Position numbers and translations under genes: made by a program
Assembly (NCBI RefSeq): GCF_003408845.1
Contig: NZ_LRTV01000009.1
Span: forward strand, 28,454 to 92,453
DNA length: 64,000 bases
DNA from: Gardnerella massiliensis
Lineage (GTDB): Bacteria; Actinomycetota; Actinomycetes; Actinomycetales; Bifidobacteriaceae
Direction: 5' to 3'
The notes under the pieces: generated by a model
Database searches by the model: none
Seen by the model: the letters and a program-made list of their open reading frames with translations, nothing else
Told to the model about the DNA's origin: nothing
Shown here: positions 53,536 through 62,808 of the stretch, piece by piece
Numbering within the stretch: position 1 is the first letter of the stretch
Layout of the letters: the number at the start of each line of letters is the position of its first letter

Positions 53536-53916
53536 TTATTTGTCATGCTTGTGCATGAAGCTCGGCACTGGCATAGGAATGTGATGATGCACAGGAGCGT
53601 GTGCGCCCGTATGAGCTGCAGAATTTTCATTACTCACAGCTTTAGCAGCTGCTTCAGCGGCCCACTTAGCATATTCGTCTAAATCATCATCGTCTGAAAC
53701 GTCAGCAGTAGCATCCGTTTGATTGGTGCTATCTTGCTCTGGAAGATACGTATCCTCCTCGTAGCTTTCGCTCGACGCAAATGGATCGAAGGATCCTTGT
53801 CCGGGTTCGCTAGAGTTGAGTTCCTTAGCAAGCTCGACATAATCCGTATCGGTCGTCAGGTACTTGAGCTTACGGGCAATTTTCTGTTGCTTTGCCTTCT
53901 GTCGTCCGCGGCCCAT
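53536..53916 (-). CDS. DUF3073 family protein
   Basis: A 126-residue protein that begins MGRGRQKAKQQKIARKLKY, the DUF3073 signature; these are small, basic-N-terminal actinobacterial proteins of unknown function. The middle is acidic (DVSDDDDLDEYAKWAAEAA), and the C-terminus has an unusual His/Pro-rich end (HHHIPMPVPSF, MHKHDK) that could bind metal, which is speculation. AGGGGG lies four bases before ATG 53916; the longer open frame to 54126 overlaps the trpS leader and is rejected. It is divergent from trpS. Confidence 0.85.
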   Translation of the reverse strand: MGRGRQKAKQQKIARKLKYLTTDTDYVELAKELNSSEPGQGSFDPFASSESYEEDTYLPEQDSTNQTDATADVSDDDDLDEYAKWAAEAAAKAVSNENSAAHTGAHAPVHHHIPMPVPSFMHKHDK

Positions 53917-54062
53917 CTGACCCCCTCTAAAAATTACCGTAACAATCAGTTCATCACACAAGAGCGTACCACTTAACCGCAACCGAGTGCATTGTCTGTG
54001 TAAACTTTTACCATAAAAGCCATATTTTCGGCGTAAAAATACGCGTACGTAAGGAGTTGGAA

Positions 54063-55154
54063 ATGGCAGAAGAAGCGCAGGTAACAGCTGTTGGTAACGA
54101 AATGAGCGCAAGTTTTCTCGCAGCACGTAAGCGTTCAGACGCTACTTTAGAAAAATTAAAAACTAAACCTTCGGTATTTACTATGCTCACCGGCGATCGT
54201 CCAACGGGACGTTTGCATTTAGGACATTATTTCGGCTCAATTCGTGAGCGTGTCGCCATGCAGGAACGTGGCGTAAAAACCAATATTATTATCGCTGACT
54301 ATCAAGTGATTACTGATCGTGATACTACGGAACACATTGAAGATAATGTGTTGAATTTGGTGCTCGATTACATGGCTGCTGGTATTGACCCAGCAAAAAC
54401 CATGATTTTTACGCACTCAGCGGTGCCTGCTGCAAATCAACTTATGCTCCCGTTCCTTTCACTGGTCACCGAAGCGGAATTGCACAGAAATCCTACAGTA
54501 AAGTCGGAAATGGAATCTTCAGGACACGCTTTAACCGGCTTGCTTCTTACGTACCCGGTGCATCAGGCTTGCGATATTTTGTTCTGCAAGGCAAATGTTG
54601 TGCCAATTGGTAAAGATAATTTGCCGCACGTTGAAATTACTCGCACGATTGCTCGCCGATTTAACGAACGCTACGCAAAGAAGAATCCAGTATTCCCGGA
54701 GCCTTCCGCTATTCTTTCCGACGCGCCTGAAATTCCAGGTTTGGACGGTCGCAAGATGAGCAAATCTTACGGCAACTCGATTATGTTGGGAGCTACTGCT
54801 GAAGAAACGGCGAAACTAATTAAGAAAAGTCCAACTGATTCTGAACGCATGATTACTTTTGACCCAGTTGCTCGTCCGCAAGTTTCGGCACTTCTTACTA
54901 CTGCGGGTTTGGTAACTGGAAGGGATCCTAAAGAAATTGCGGAAGAAATTGGTAACGCTGGTGCCGGCGCGTTGAAAGCGTACGTAATCGAGAACGTAAA
55001 TAATTTCTTAGCTCCACACCGTGAGCGTCGCGCAGAATTAGCAAAAGATATGGATAGTATTCGTGACGTTTTGCACGATGGTAACAAGCGCGCCAACGCT
55101 ATCGCCGAGGAAACGCTTAATCAAGTTCGTGAAGCAATGGGAATGAAGTACTAG
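54063..55154 (+). CDS. trpS: Tryptophanyl-tRNA synthetase
   Basis: Charges tRNA-Trp. A class I synthetase of 363 residues with the HIGH-type motif RLHLGHYFGS, the KMSKS motif in GRKMSKSYGNS, and the tryptophan-binding helix region (HAPTGLLLTYPVHQACDIL-like, here ALTGLLLTYPVHQACDIL). AAGGAG with a six-base spacer decides ATG 54063 over TTG 54057. The N-terminal 30 residues before the catalytic fold are variable. Confidence 0.96.
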   Translation: MAEEAQVTAVGNEMSASFLAARKRSDATLEKLKTKPSVFTMLTGDRPTGRLHLGHYFGSIRERVAMQERGVKTNIIIADYQVITDRDTTEHIEDNVLNLVLDYMAAGIDPAKTMIFTHSAVPAANQLMLPFLSLVTEAELHRNPTVKSEMESSGHALTGLLLTYPVHQACDILFCKANVVPIGKDNLPHVEITRTIARRFNERYAKKNPVFPEPSAILSDAPEIPGLDGRKMSKSYGNSIMLGATAEETAKLIKKSPTDSERMITFDPVARPQVSALLTTAGLVTGRDPKEIAEEIGNAGAGALKAYVIENVNNFLAPHRERRAELAKDMDSIRDVLHDGNKRANAIAEETLNQVREAMGMKY

Positions 55155-55204
55155 AGGTACTAGAAGTACTAATTAAAATTTAGTAAGCAAATTAATAAAC
55201 AATA

Positions 55205-55243
55205 AAGCCGCTCGCAAGAAAACTTGTAAGCGGCTTGTTTGTT
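55205..55243. terminator. Bidirectional terminator trpS / thrE
   Basis: AAGCCGCT (55205-55212) pairs with AGCGGCTT (55229-55236), with an inner CAAG/CTTG stem and an AAAA loop. It lies 50 bp after trpS and before the convergent exporter gene. Confidence 0.8.
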
Positions 55244-55271
55244 GAAAATTGATGAACTGAAATTTAGAAAA

Positions 55272-56981
55272 TCACACGTCGTAACGCCAACTTTTATCTG
55301 TAATAACTCGCGCAACTGCAAGACCAATTGGCAAACAAATAATCACCATAAACGCGCGGAAAGTCCAATCCAACGCTGGAAGTGTGTTGAATTGACCGAG
55401 ATAAAACATCGCACGATACATATAAAGTCCCGGAACCATAATCACAATCGACGGAACAGTAAGACCTATTCGAGGATACCCCAAGTACTGAGGTGCCCAG
55501 CCATGTCTTACGATGGATCGCCATGCAGAAGCCAACAATCCCGCAAGTAAAGCCCCGCTAAAAGCAGCAATTTCTGCAGCAACACCAAAGTCTGTCATAG
55601 TTAATCGCAACGTATCAGTAATAGCACCAATAATGCCAGCAACAAAACACATGCGTTGTGGAGAATTAAACAGCACAGAGAAGCCCCACACGCCGGCAAA
55701 CGCAGTAATAAGTCGCAACACCGCATTAAGCCAAGGGTTTAACCCGAGCGGAGGGAAACCTTGAGGATTAAGCTGTACAAGACTTGCAACCATCCAACCA
55801 GCGAGCGTACCCATCAAAATAATCGCAAGCGTGTAACACAAACGTTGGATTCCGGAAGGGAAATCTATTTTTGCAATATCCAAGCCGCCTGTAATAAGCG
55901 GGAAGCCAGGAATAACAAACAAAACTGAACCAATATATGCTGTTGTGTGATTTAATGCGCTTGGATCAAAGCAACCAATTAAATGCAACGAACCGATACA
56001 CGAAAGCGCACCAATAGCAACCGCCACGAACGTCACCACAAACTGATTGAGATGATGCATAAACATGCGGCGACGGATATAATGGCCAATTCCTGCGCCA
56101 ATAAAAGCGCCAATCATGTCGTAAGGGCCACCGCCAAGCAAAAAGGCGAAGGAAGCACAAGCAACTGCAGACGCAAGTCCGGCAAACCAAGGCTTGTACA
56201 GCGGTTTACGATTTTTAATCAAATCGAGGCGGTCGTGCACTTCGCGAACAGTAAGAGGACTGTCGGTGTCACGTTCGCCGGCATCTGCATTCTTGCCGTT
56301 TGTGCGCTGAATGTGAGAAAAATGTTCCGTATAAGCGCTTTCCGGCTGTAAAGCAAAAATTCCCCGCGGCTTTTCCTTTTGAATCGCCTCTTGTAAAGCC
56401 TGCTTTTCCGCTACTTTTGCAGCGTGCTCTTCTGATTGCTTAGCGGTTTGTACAATATCGCGCTCCACGTCGCTTTCCTGGAGGGTGTCCACTAATTCCT
56501 TAGAAACAGCCGCTTTGGAATGGTATAGAGAATCGTTGCCAAGCTTTACGTTAAACCAGTCTGCAAAATGTTCCAGAAGCCAAATGCGCTCAGTGTTTAC
56601 GCCAGTAGTTGGAAGATCGACAACTTCGGTAATACGCTCATGCTTATCGGTGCAAGTCGCCTCAATGTCGGTGAGATTTACGTTTGCTCGCACATGCACG
56701 CCCATTGGTTCGCCAATTCGGTGCATAAGCTCGCGAACGCGGTAGCTTCCGGTTCCAGCACCCAAGCCGAGTGCGCCGACGCGAATAATAATGCTTGACT
56801 TAGCAGCTATGCAAGCCTCCGTAACCGGCTTGTCCCAGTCTTGCTCAACATCGTCCATATCGAGCGGAATAGCGTGCGTGTGGAAGCGTCCAGAAGGCTT
56901 GCCGACTATATGACCTGTTGAAAGAATTTCCGGCTTGTCGTTGTCGTCATTACTATTTGCATTACTATCTACTGTGCTCAC
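55272..56981 (-). CDS. thrE: Threonine/serine exporter (ThrE family)
   Basis: A membrane exporter of small amino acids, typified by ThrE of Corynebacterium glutamicum. The 569 residues start with a cytosolic/soluble ThrE domain (residues about 55-260, with VGALGLGAGTGSYRVRELMHRIG). About ten membrane helices follow that combine the PF06738 and PF12821 halves (VIPGFPLITGGLDIAKIDFPSG and VPSIVIMVPGLYMYRAM). The start is GTG 56981. A charged, helical insert of about 80 residues (SEEHAAKVAEKQALQEAI...) lies between the soluble domain and the first helix. Divergent from ppc. Confidence 0.9.
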   Translation of the reverse strand: MSTVDSNANSNDDNDKPEILSTGHIVGKPSGRFHTHAIPLDMDDVEQDWDKPVTEACIAAKSSIIIRVGALGLGAGTGSYRVRELMHRIGEPMGVHVRANVNLTDIEATCTDKHERITEVVDLPTTGVNTERIWLLEHFADWFNVKLGNDSLYHSKAAVSKELVDTLQESDVERDIVQTAKQSEEHAAKVAEKQALQEAIQKEKPRGIFALQPESAYTEHFSHIQRTNGKNADAGERDTDSPLTVREVHDRLDLIKNRKPLYKPWFAGLASAVACASFAFLLGGGPYDMIGAFIGAGIGHYIRRRMFMHHLNQFVVTFVAVAIGALSCIGSLHLIGCFDPSALNHTTAYIGSVLFVIPGFPLITGGLDIAKIDFPSGIQRLCYTLAIILMGTLAGWMVASLVQLNPQGFPPLGLNPWLNAVLRLITAFAGVWGFSVLFNSPQRMCFVAGIIGAITDTLRLTMTDFGVAAEIAAFSGALLAGLLASAWRSIVRHGWAPQYLGYPRIGLTVPSIVIMVPGLYMYRAMFYLGQFNTLPALDWTFRAFMVIICLPIGLAVARVITDKSWRYDV

Positions 56982-57197
56982 AATTTTTCAGTATACGCAC
57001 CCCCATTGCCGAGGAGAATTGCCAAATTATTGACGCTTACTTATACGTCCCGAATACGTCCGGTGGTAGTTCCAAAATTAACTTGGTATTTCGCTGGGAA
57101 CAAGGCTGTGGGCTTGCAACTTTTGACCTACATAACCGTGGAGGAGCCACGGAAGTCAGACGACCAAGCAACCTTATTACTGGCGTGAGGAGGTCTG

Positions 57198-59954
57198 ATG
57201 ACAATAGAAAATCAGCAGGTTACTCCAGCAGACGCAACCATTGTGACGTCTGGTTTAGGGCGAAAAGGCCCGGAGGAGCGTGACCTTCCAGCATCGCTTA
57301 AGCAAGATATGGATTTGTGCTTGCATATTCTTCGCGATGTTCTTGGTGAATTTGATGAAAAATTGCTCGCAGTATTCGACGATGTGCGTCTGAATGCTGT
57401 GGAAGCTAGTACCGCCCATTTTGCGCAAATGGTTGACGCGGAAGTTACTGCGGACGACGGTTTAAGCAAGGCTGTCAGCAAAATTAACGGCCTCAGTTTA
57501 CACGATACGCAACTTTTAGCACGCGCTTTCGCAACGTATTTCCATCTCGCTAATTTGTGCGAAGAAAATTATCGCGTGTCTGTGCTGCATCAGCGCGAGT
57601 GTGAAGTTGAAGATTCGTTGCCAGTAGATCCAGTTAATGAACTTACTTGCGCGTACCACAAATTACTGACGGAAATGAGTCCGGCTAAAGCGAAGGAATT
57701 GCTTGCAAAGCTTGAGTTCCATCCTGTGTTTACTGCGCACCCGACTGAAGCTCGTCGTAAGGCTGTGGCTGGCAAGATTCGCCGTATTTCGCAATTACTT
57801 AGCGAGCATCATCGTTTAGGCGGGTCGGATAAGCGCGAAAATTACCGTCGCCTTTACAACGAAATTGACGCTTTGCTTCGTACTTCGCCTATTGCTTTGA
57901 AGAAGCCAACGCCGGTTGAAGAAGCCGACACGATTCTTGACATTTTTGACGCTACTTTATTTGATACTATTCCGCTCGTGTATCGTCGCTTTGACGATTG
58001 GTTGCTTGGTGAGAAGGCTGGTTTGGTGCCGCCTCGCTGCCCTGCATTCTTCCATCCGGGAAGCTGGATTGGTTCGGATCGCGATGGCAACCCGAACGTT
58101 ACTGCTAAAGTAAGTCGCCAAGTTGCACGAAAGTTTAGCGATCACGTGCTTGCGGCTTTGGAAAATCGTACTCGCGAAGTTGGCAAGTGCTTGACTATGG
58201 AAACTCGCACAACTCCTCCAAGCGTTGAGTTGCTTGAGTTGTGGAATCGTCAGCGCGAAATGAGCGAACAGCTTACGGAAAACGCTTCCGACGTTTCTAA
58301 TAGCGAGCCACATCGTGCCGTAATGCTGGTAATGGCAGATCGTTTGCATCGCACTATTAGCCGCGATACGGATTTGATGTACCATTCTTGCGAAGATTTT
58401 ATTGAAGATTTGCAGATTGTGCAGCGTTCTTTGGCGGAAGGTGGCGATCCTCGTGCGGCCTACGGTCCTTTGCAGGATTTGATTTGGCAGGCACAAACTT
58501 TCGGATTCCACATGGTTGAGATGGAGTTCCGTCAGCACTCTTTGGTGCACTCTCGCGCCTTGGAAGATATTCGTGAGCACGGTTTGCACGGCGAACGCGG
58601 ACCGTTGCAGCCGATGACTCGTGAAGTTCTCGATACTTTCCGCGCTTTGGGGGCAATTCAGAAGCGCAACGGCATGCGAGCTGCACGACGCTACATTATT
58701 TCCTTTGCAAAATCTGCTCAGCACGTGCGCGACGTTTTCGAACTGAATCGTCTCGCTTTCGCTCATCCGCAGGATGCGCCAACAATTGACGTAATTCCAC
58801 TGTTTGAGCAGTTGGAAGATTTGCAAAATTCCGTAAATGTGCTTGAGGAAATTATTAAAATTCCTGAAGTGCAGGCTCGTCTTAAGGCTACTGGCCGCAA
58901 GATGGAAGTTATGCTCGGCTACTCTGATTCTTCTAAGGATGCTGGCCCTACTTCCGCAACGCTTGCTTTGCACTCCGCTCAGGAGCGTATTGCTCAGTGG
59001 GCTAAGAAGCACGATATTGATTTGACACTATTCCACGGCCGTGGTGGTGCTGTTGGTCGCGGTGGCGGTCCAGCAAACCGCGCAGTGCTTGCTCAGCCGG
59101 TTGGTTCCGTTAACTGCCGATTCAAGCTCACCGAACAGGGCGAAGTTATTTTCGCACGTTATGGCAACCCAATTTTGGCTATTCGTCACTTGGAATCCGT
59201 GGCAGCTGCAACGTTGCTTCAGTCTTCGCCAAGTGTTGAGAAGACCAACACTGATATGACGAAGAAGTACGCGGATATGGCTGCAAAGCTCGACGTTGCG
59301 GCTCACGAGCGCTTCCTTGATTTGCTGCAAACCGATGACTTTACTCCATGGTTCTCCACGGTTACGCCGTTGAGCGAGATTGGCTTGCTTCCAATCGGTT
59401 CTCGCCCAGCTAAGCGCGGTTTGGGTGCGAAGTCATTGGACGATTTGCGCACAATTCCGTGGGTGTTCTCTTGGGCTCAGGCTCGCATCAACTTGGCAGC
59501 ATGGTACGGTTTGGGTACGGCTTGCGAAAAGTTTGGCGATTTGGAAACTTTGCGTCGTGCTTACGAAGAGTGGCCGCTGTTTAGTACTTTTATTGACAAT
59601 ATTGAGATGTCTTTGGCTAAGACGGATGAGCGTATTGCTCGCATGTACTTAAGCCTTGGAGATCGCGAAGATTTGAGCGATAAAGTACTTTCAGAAATGC
59701 AGCTTACTCGCAAGTGGGTTTTGCAGATTGTTGGCGACAAGTGGCCGTTGCAGCACCGTCACGTGCTCGGCCAGGCAATTCGCGTGCGCTCGCCTTACGT
59801 GGACGCGCTTTCGGTAATCCAGTCGCTCGCATTGCACAAGCTTCGTAACAAGGTAGATAAGGAAGAATTGAGCGAAAGCCAGCAGGCAGAGTTCATTTAC
59901 CTTATTCTTTGCACTGTTTCTGGCGTTGCTGCAGGCTTGCAGAACACCGGATGA
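57198..59954 (+). CDS. ppc: Phosphoenolpyruvate carboxylase
   Basis: Makes oxaloacetate from phosphoenolpyruvate and bicarbonate, feeding aspartate-family synthesis in an organism without a full TCA cycle. The 918 residues show the catalytic HPTEARRKAVAGKIRRI, SDSSKDAGPTSATLAL and the glycine-rich FHGRGGAVGRGGGP loop, with the C-terminal QNTG end. GAGGAGG precedes the ATG. The carbonic anhydrase gene, which can supply bicarbonate, follows 170 bp downstream after a terminator. That functional link is reasonable inference. Confidence 0.97.
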   Translation: MTIENQQVTPADATIVTSGLGRKGPEERDLPASLKQDMDLCLHILRDVLGEFDEKLLAVFDDVRLNAVEASTAHFAQMVDAEVTADDGLSKAVSKINGLSLHDTQLLARAFATYFHLANLCEENYRVSVLHQRECEVEDSLPVDPVNELTCAYHKLLTEMSPAKAKELLAKLEFHPVFTAHPTEARRKAVAGKIRRISQLLSEHHRLGGSDKRENYRRLYNEIDALLRTSPIALKKPTPVEEADTILDIFDATLFDTIPLVYRRFDDWLLGEKAGLVPPRCPAFFHPGSWIGSDRDGNPNVTAKVSRQVARKFSDHVLAALENRTREVGKCLTMETRTTPPSVELLELWNRQREMSEQLTENASDVSNSEPHRAVMLVMADRLHRTISRDTDLMYHSCEDFIEDLQIVQRSLAEGGDPRAAYGPLQDLIWQAQTFGFHMVEMEFRQHSLVHSRALEDIREHGLHGERGPLQPMTREVLDTFRALGAIQKRNGMRAARRYIISFAKSAQHVRDVFELNRLAFAHPQDAPTIDVIPLFEQLEDLQNSVNVLEEIIKIPEVQARLKATGRKMEVMLGYSDSSKDAGPTSATLALHSAQERIAQWAKKHDIDLTLFHGRGGAVGRGGGPANRAVLAQPVGSVNCRFKLTEQGEVIFARYGNPILAIRHLESVAAATLLQSSPSVEKTNTDMTKKYADMAAKLDVAAHERFLDLLQTDDFTPWFSTVTPLSEIGLLPIGSRPAKRGLGAKSLDDLRTIPWVFSWAQARINLAAWYGLGTACEKFGDLETLRRAYEEWPLFSTFIDNIEMSLAKTDERIARMYLSLGDREDLSDKVLSEMQLTRKWVLQIVGDKWPLQHRHVLGQAIRVRSPYVDALSVIQSLALHKLRNKVDKEELSESQQAEFIYLILCTVSGVAAGLQNTG

Positions 59955-59972
59955 TATATAAATTTATGTAGG

Positions 59973-60016
59973 AAGGCTCTCGTATTTGCGAATCTGCGAT
60001 ACGGGAGCCTTTTTAT
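59973..60016 (+). terminator. Terminator after ppc
   Basis: A 13-bp stem (59973-59985 with 59999-60011, one wobble) with a 13-base loop, followed by TTTTATT. Confidence 0.92.
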
Positions 60017-60123
60017 TCTCATATTTACTACGAAAGATACAATATATTCTAAGTAAAAAATTTTAAACTTTAAGCAACTAAAAAATATTGCCCACGCCAG
60101 TTGCGTCAGTGTAGGAGGTAATA

Positions 60124-60813
60124 ATGCAGGAAGTAATCGACGAAGATTGCGTTAATAAAAATTGTGCTAACAAAGATTTTATTAACGAAAATTCAGTTTT
60201 AGCTACATCGGTATGGAGCGCAATGCTTGCCGGGAATCGCAAGTTTGCGGAAGGAAAATCGACGCACGCAGGCGTAAATTCCGAGACGCGTATGAAACTT
60301 ATTGACGGACAGCATCCGGGTGCTGTTGTGCTTTCGTGCGCTGATTCGCGCGTGGCTCCGGAATTTGTATTCGACGCCGGTTTGGGAGATATTTTTTCCG
60401 TTCGTGCAGCCGGCGAGATGCTGGACGATGCTGTAATTGCTTCGCTAGAGTACGCTGTGACTGATTTGGGAGTAAAAGTGCTGGTTGTGCTTGGCCACGA
60501 GCATTGCGGGGCTGTTAAAGCGGTTGTGCCGACTGTACAAAAGTTGGTTGCGCAATACGGCGAAGACGAAACAAGTGAAATAATTGAGTCGAGTGAGTCA
60601 ATATTACTTCGTTCATTGGGGCCTGCTGCGCTCGCAGGCATTGAAGAAGAATTGGATACGGACGATATTGAGCGTATTCACGTTTCTAATATTCTCGCTG
60701 AAATTTGCGATAAATCGCAGATAATTCGCGAAGCTGTTTTTAACGATACTTTGATGCTTGTTGGTGCAAGATATCGTATGAATGACGGCTTGGTGGAAGT
60801 ATTGTCATGTTAA
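60124..60813 (+). CDS. Beta-class carbonic anhydrase
   Basis: A zinc enzyme that interconverts CO2 and bicarbonate. The 229 residues contain the zinc ligands Cys72 (SCADSRV), His125 and Cys128 (GHEHCGA), with Asp74 and Arg76 as the catalytic pair. The N-terminal 24 residues are a low-complexity Asn/Asp/Cys extension (DEDCVNKNCANKDFINEN). AGGAGG is seven bases before the ATG. The stop overlaps the start of the permease gene, which makes a three-gene operon with the TIGR03943 gene. Confidence 0.94.
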   Translation: MQEVIDEDCVNKNCANKDFINENSVLATSVWSAMLAGNRKFAEGKSTHAGVNSETRMKLIDGQHPGAVVLSCADSRVAPEFVFDAGLGDIFSVRAAGEMLDDAVIASLEYAVTDLGVKVLVVLGHEHCGAVKAVVPTVQKLVAQYGEDETSEIIESSESILLRSLGPAALAGIEEELDTDDIERIHVSNILAEICDKSQIIREAVFNDTLMLVGARYRMNDGLVEVLSC

Positions 60814-61982
60814 AATTGGCGCAAGCGACGCAATCAACTCAACCGGCGCAACAATCAAAACCGGTGCAACAATCAAAATCGGCGCAATCAAAACCAGCGC
60901 AACAATCAAAACCAGCAAATTCTGCGCACTATCTTTTTTTGATTGCTGGTACACCGCTTGTCGCGCTTTTTATTGCGATGGCCCCTGCTTTGCAAGCGCG
61001 CTACCCGTGGCTGCTCGTTGACACAACTATTCGAGGCGTTGCCGGCTTACTTTTGCAGGCAATTCCATTCACTCTTATTGGCGTGCTCGTTTCGGCGGCT
61101 GTGGAAACGTGGGTAACGGCTGATTTTATTGAAAAACACGCTCCGAAGTCCACTGCAAACGGCTTTTTAGCCGCCATATTTGCGGGAGTGTGCGTGCCGG
61201 TGTGCGACTGCGTTGTTGTGCCAACTTTTTCCAGGCTGGTCGCAAGAAAATTGCCGCTTCCTTGTGCGATAACGTTCCTTTGCGCTGTTCCCGTGGTAAA
61301 TCCTGTGTCTGTGCTGGCAACTTGGTATGCGTTTGCGGATGTGCCAGCAGTGGCCGTTATGAGGGTTGCGTTGGGGGTTGGTATTGCGCTGCTCGTTGGT
61401 TTGAGTTTTGTGATTTTCCCGCAAAAAACGCAAGTTTTGAGACGCGAAATTTTGCTTGAAAATAAGAATCCGGAATGTTCTTGCGCGCTAAAATGCGGCT
61501 GCAATAGCGTAACGCAATCCACGAAATTGCCGCAACCAGAGCATCAAATAAAGCATAAAATAAAGCATCAAATAAAGCAATATATACAGCATATTCACGA
61601 AGATTTTTTGAAACTTTTACCAATTATCGTGTGTGGAACCGTCGTCGCTTCTGTTATACGCGCGTGGCTTGGCGCAGATCCTGCATCTCGCGTGCAGGCC
61701 AGCAACGTTTGGTTTGCGATTCCAGCGATGATGGTTATTGCGTATGCTAGTTCGCTTTGTTCGAGTTCGGATGCTGTTATTGCGCGAAGTTTGGCTGCAT
61801 CTTTGCCTATTTCCTCCGTGCTGGTGTTCCTTTTATTCGGTCCCATGCTTGATTTTAAAAATACGCTTATGCTAGCCGCCGACTGCCGTGGAAAATTCGT
61901 TTTGCGCTTAACTTTAACTATTGCTGGCGTATGCTTCCTAACTTCGCTATTTGCTAACTGGGCCTGGGGATTCATGATATGA
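60807..61982 (+). CDS. DUF318/ArsP_1-type permease with Cys cluster and His/Lys repeats
   Basis: A 391-residue membrane protein of the PF03773 permease family (B. subtilis YcgR type), with about eight helices. The family motif region is FAGVCVPVCDCVVVPTFSRL (Cys129, 133, 135). Three unusual parts are visible: a cytosolic N-terminal hexapeptide repeat PAQQSK, four times with one shortened copy (DNA repeat 60841-60918); a Cys-rich CSCALKCGC (Cys224, 226, 230, 232) in the central loop; and directly after it HQIKHKIKHQIK from a 12-bp DNA repeat (61542-61577). Cys and His together suggest metal handling, which is inference. It overlaps both neighbours by a few bases. Confidence 0.85.
   Translation: MLKLAQATQSTQPAQQSKPVQQSKSAQSKPAQQSKPANSAHYLFLIAGTPLVALFIAMAPALQARYPWLLVDTTIRGVAGLLLQAIPFTLIGVLVSAAVETWVTADFIEKHAPKSTANGFLAAIFAGVCVPVCDCVVVPTFSRLVARKLPLPCAITFLCAVPVVNPVSVLATWYAFADVPAVAVMRVALGVGIALLVGLSFVIFPQKTQVLRREILLENKNPECSCALKCGCNSVTQSTKLPQPEHQIKHKIKHQIKQYIQHIHEDFLKLLPIIVCGTVVASVIRAWLGADPASRVQASNVWFAIPAMMVIAYASSLCSSSDAVIARSLAASLPISSVLVFLLFGPMLDFKNTLMLAADCRGKFVLRLTLTIAGVCFLTSLFANWAWGFMI
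61542..61577. repeat. 12-bp coding repeat (His-x-Ile-Lys)
   Basis: Three 12-bp units in the permease gene encode HQIK, HKIK and HQIK. The middle copy differs by one base. Confidence 0.9.
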
Positions 61983-62755
61983 AACGCACCGGTTTATTTG
62001 CGTCTAAAAGCGAGCAACGCAATCGCGTTACTTTTGCTCAACTTGTAGAATCCCTGGCGTTGCTGCTGTTGGCGGCTGCGGTAGCTTTTGTTACTTTAAG
62101 CGGCCAATATACGCTTCTTACCACGCCGCGCGCGTTTGTTTATTTGCTTATTGCTGCCGTTATGCTGCTAATTCTTGCCGTTTGCGCCGCGTGTGGTTGG
62201 TTTGCGCTTTCTGCGCGCGATGCTTGGCGCATGCTTGTGGCGATTGTTGTTCCTGCGCTGCTGATTATTATTCCTTTGCAGACTGCGCCTGGGCGTGGTT
62301 TGAACGGTTTTGATCGTTACGCGGGTGGTCGCGCGATTGCGATTCGTCGTGTTGCCGGCGCGTTGCCTGGTTTGCGTCGCGATCAGCGTTCTATAACAGT
62401 GCCAAATGACGATTTTGGCTTATGGTATGACGAAATTGACCATAATATTTCAAAATATGATGGTTATACGATTACGCTTACTGGTTTTGTAAGCCGCGAC
62501 CCAACGTTAGGTGCCGGGCAATTTCGCCTGTCACGTCAACTTATGTCGTGTTGTATTCTCGACATGTCGCCGTTTGGCTTTGTTGCTAATTACAAGAATG
62601 CGAAGAATCTTCACAATCGTGAATGGGTGCGTATTCGTGCTGTAATTACTCGTGGAAGTATTGGATTGAGTGGGTATCAACATTCGGGGATTGTGTTGCG
62701 AATAGTTTCGTTGCGTGCTGTTGCGGCTCCGACGGGATATTTTTATCGTCCGTGA
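61979..62755 (+). CDS. TIGR03943 family permease-associated protein
   Basis: A 258-residue protein of the TIGR03943/DUF1980 family (B. subtilis YcgQ type), the usual partner of the preceding permease. Two N-terminal membrane helices and one further hydrophobic segment precede a soluble C-terminal domain. The domain has YDGYTITLTGFVSRDP, then FRLSRQLMSCCILDMSPFGF, where the Cys pair is a family feature, and EWVRIRAVI. ATG overlaps the permease stop (ATGA). The transported substrate of this pair is not established. Confidence 0.88.
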   Translation: MKRTGLFASKSEQRNRVTFAQLVESLALLLLAAAVAFVTLSGQYTLLTTPRAFVYLLIAAVMLLILAVCAACGWFALSARDAWRMLVAIVVPALLIIIPLQTAPGRGLNGFDRYAGGRAIAIRRVAGALPGLRRDQRSITVPNDDFGLWYDEIDHNISKYDGYTITLTGFVSRDPTLGAGQFRLSRQLMSCCILDMSPFGFVANYKNAKNLHNREWVRIRAVITRGSIGLSGYQHSGIVLRIVSLRAVAAPTGYFYRP

Positions 62756-62808
62756 GTATTTTGCTGTGAATTATTGATATCGCATAGAAGTAAACTAAGA
62801 TAACAATT

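Noticed and set aside
53917..54126. Upstream extension of the DUF3073 frame
   Set aside because: The family always begins at MGRGRQKAK, which has its own ribosome site. The extension is antisense to the start of trpS.
57957..59012. A 351-codon open frame antisense to ppc
   Set aside because: It lies wholly within the catalytic core of ppc, has no domain and no start signal, and is a shadow of biased codon use.
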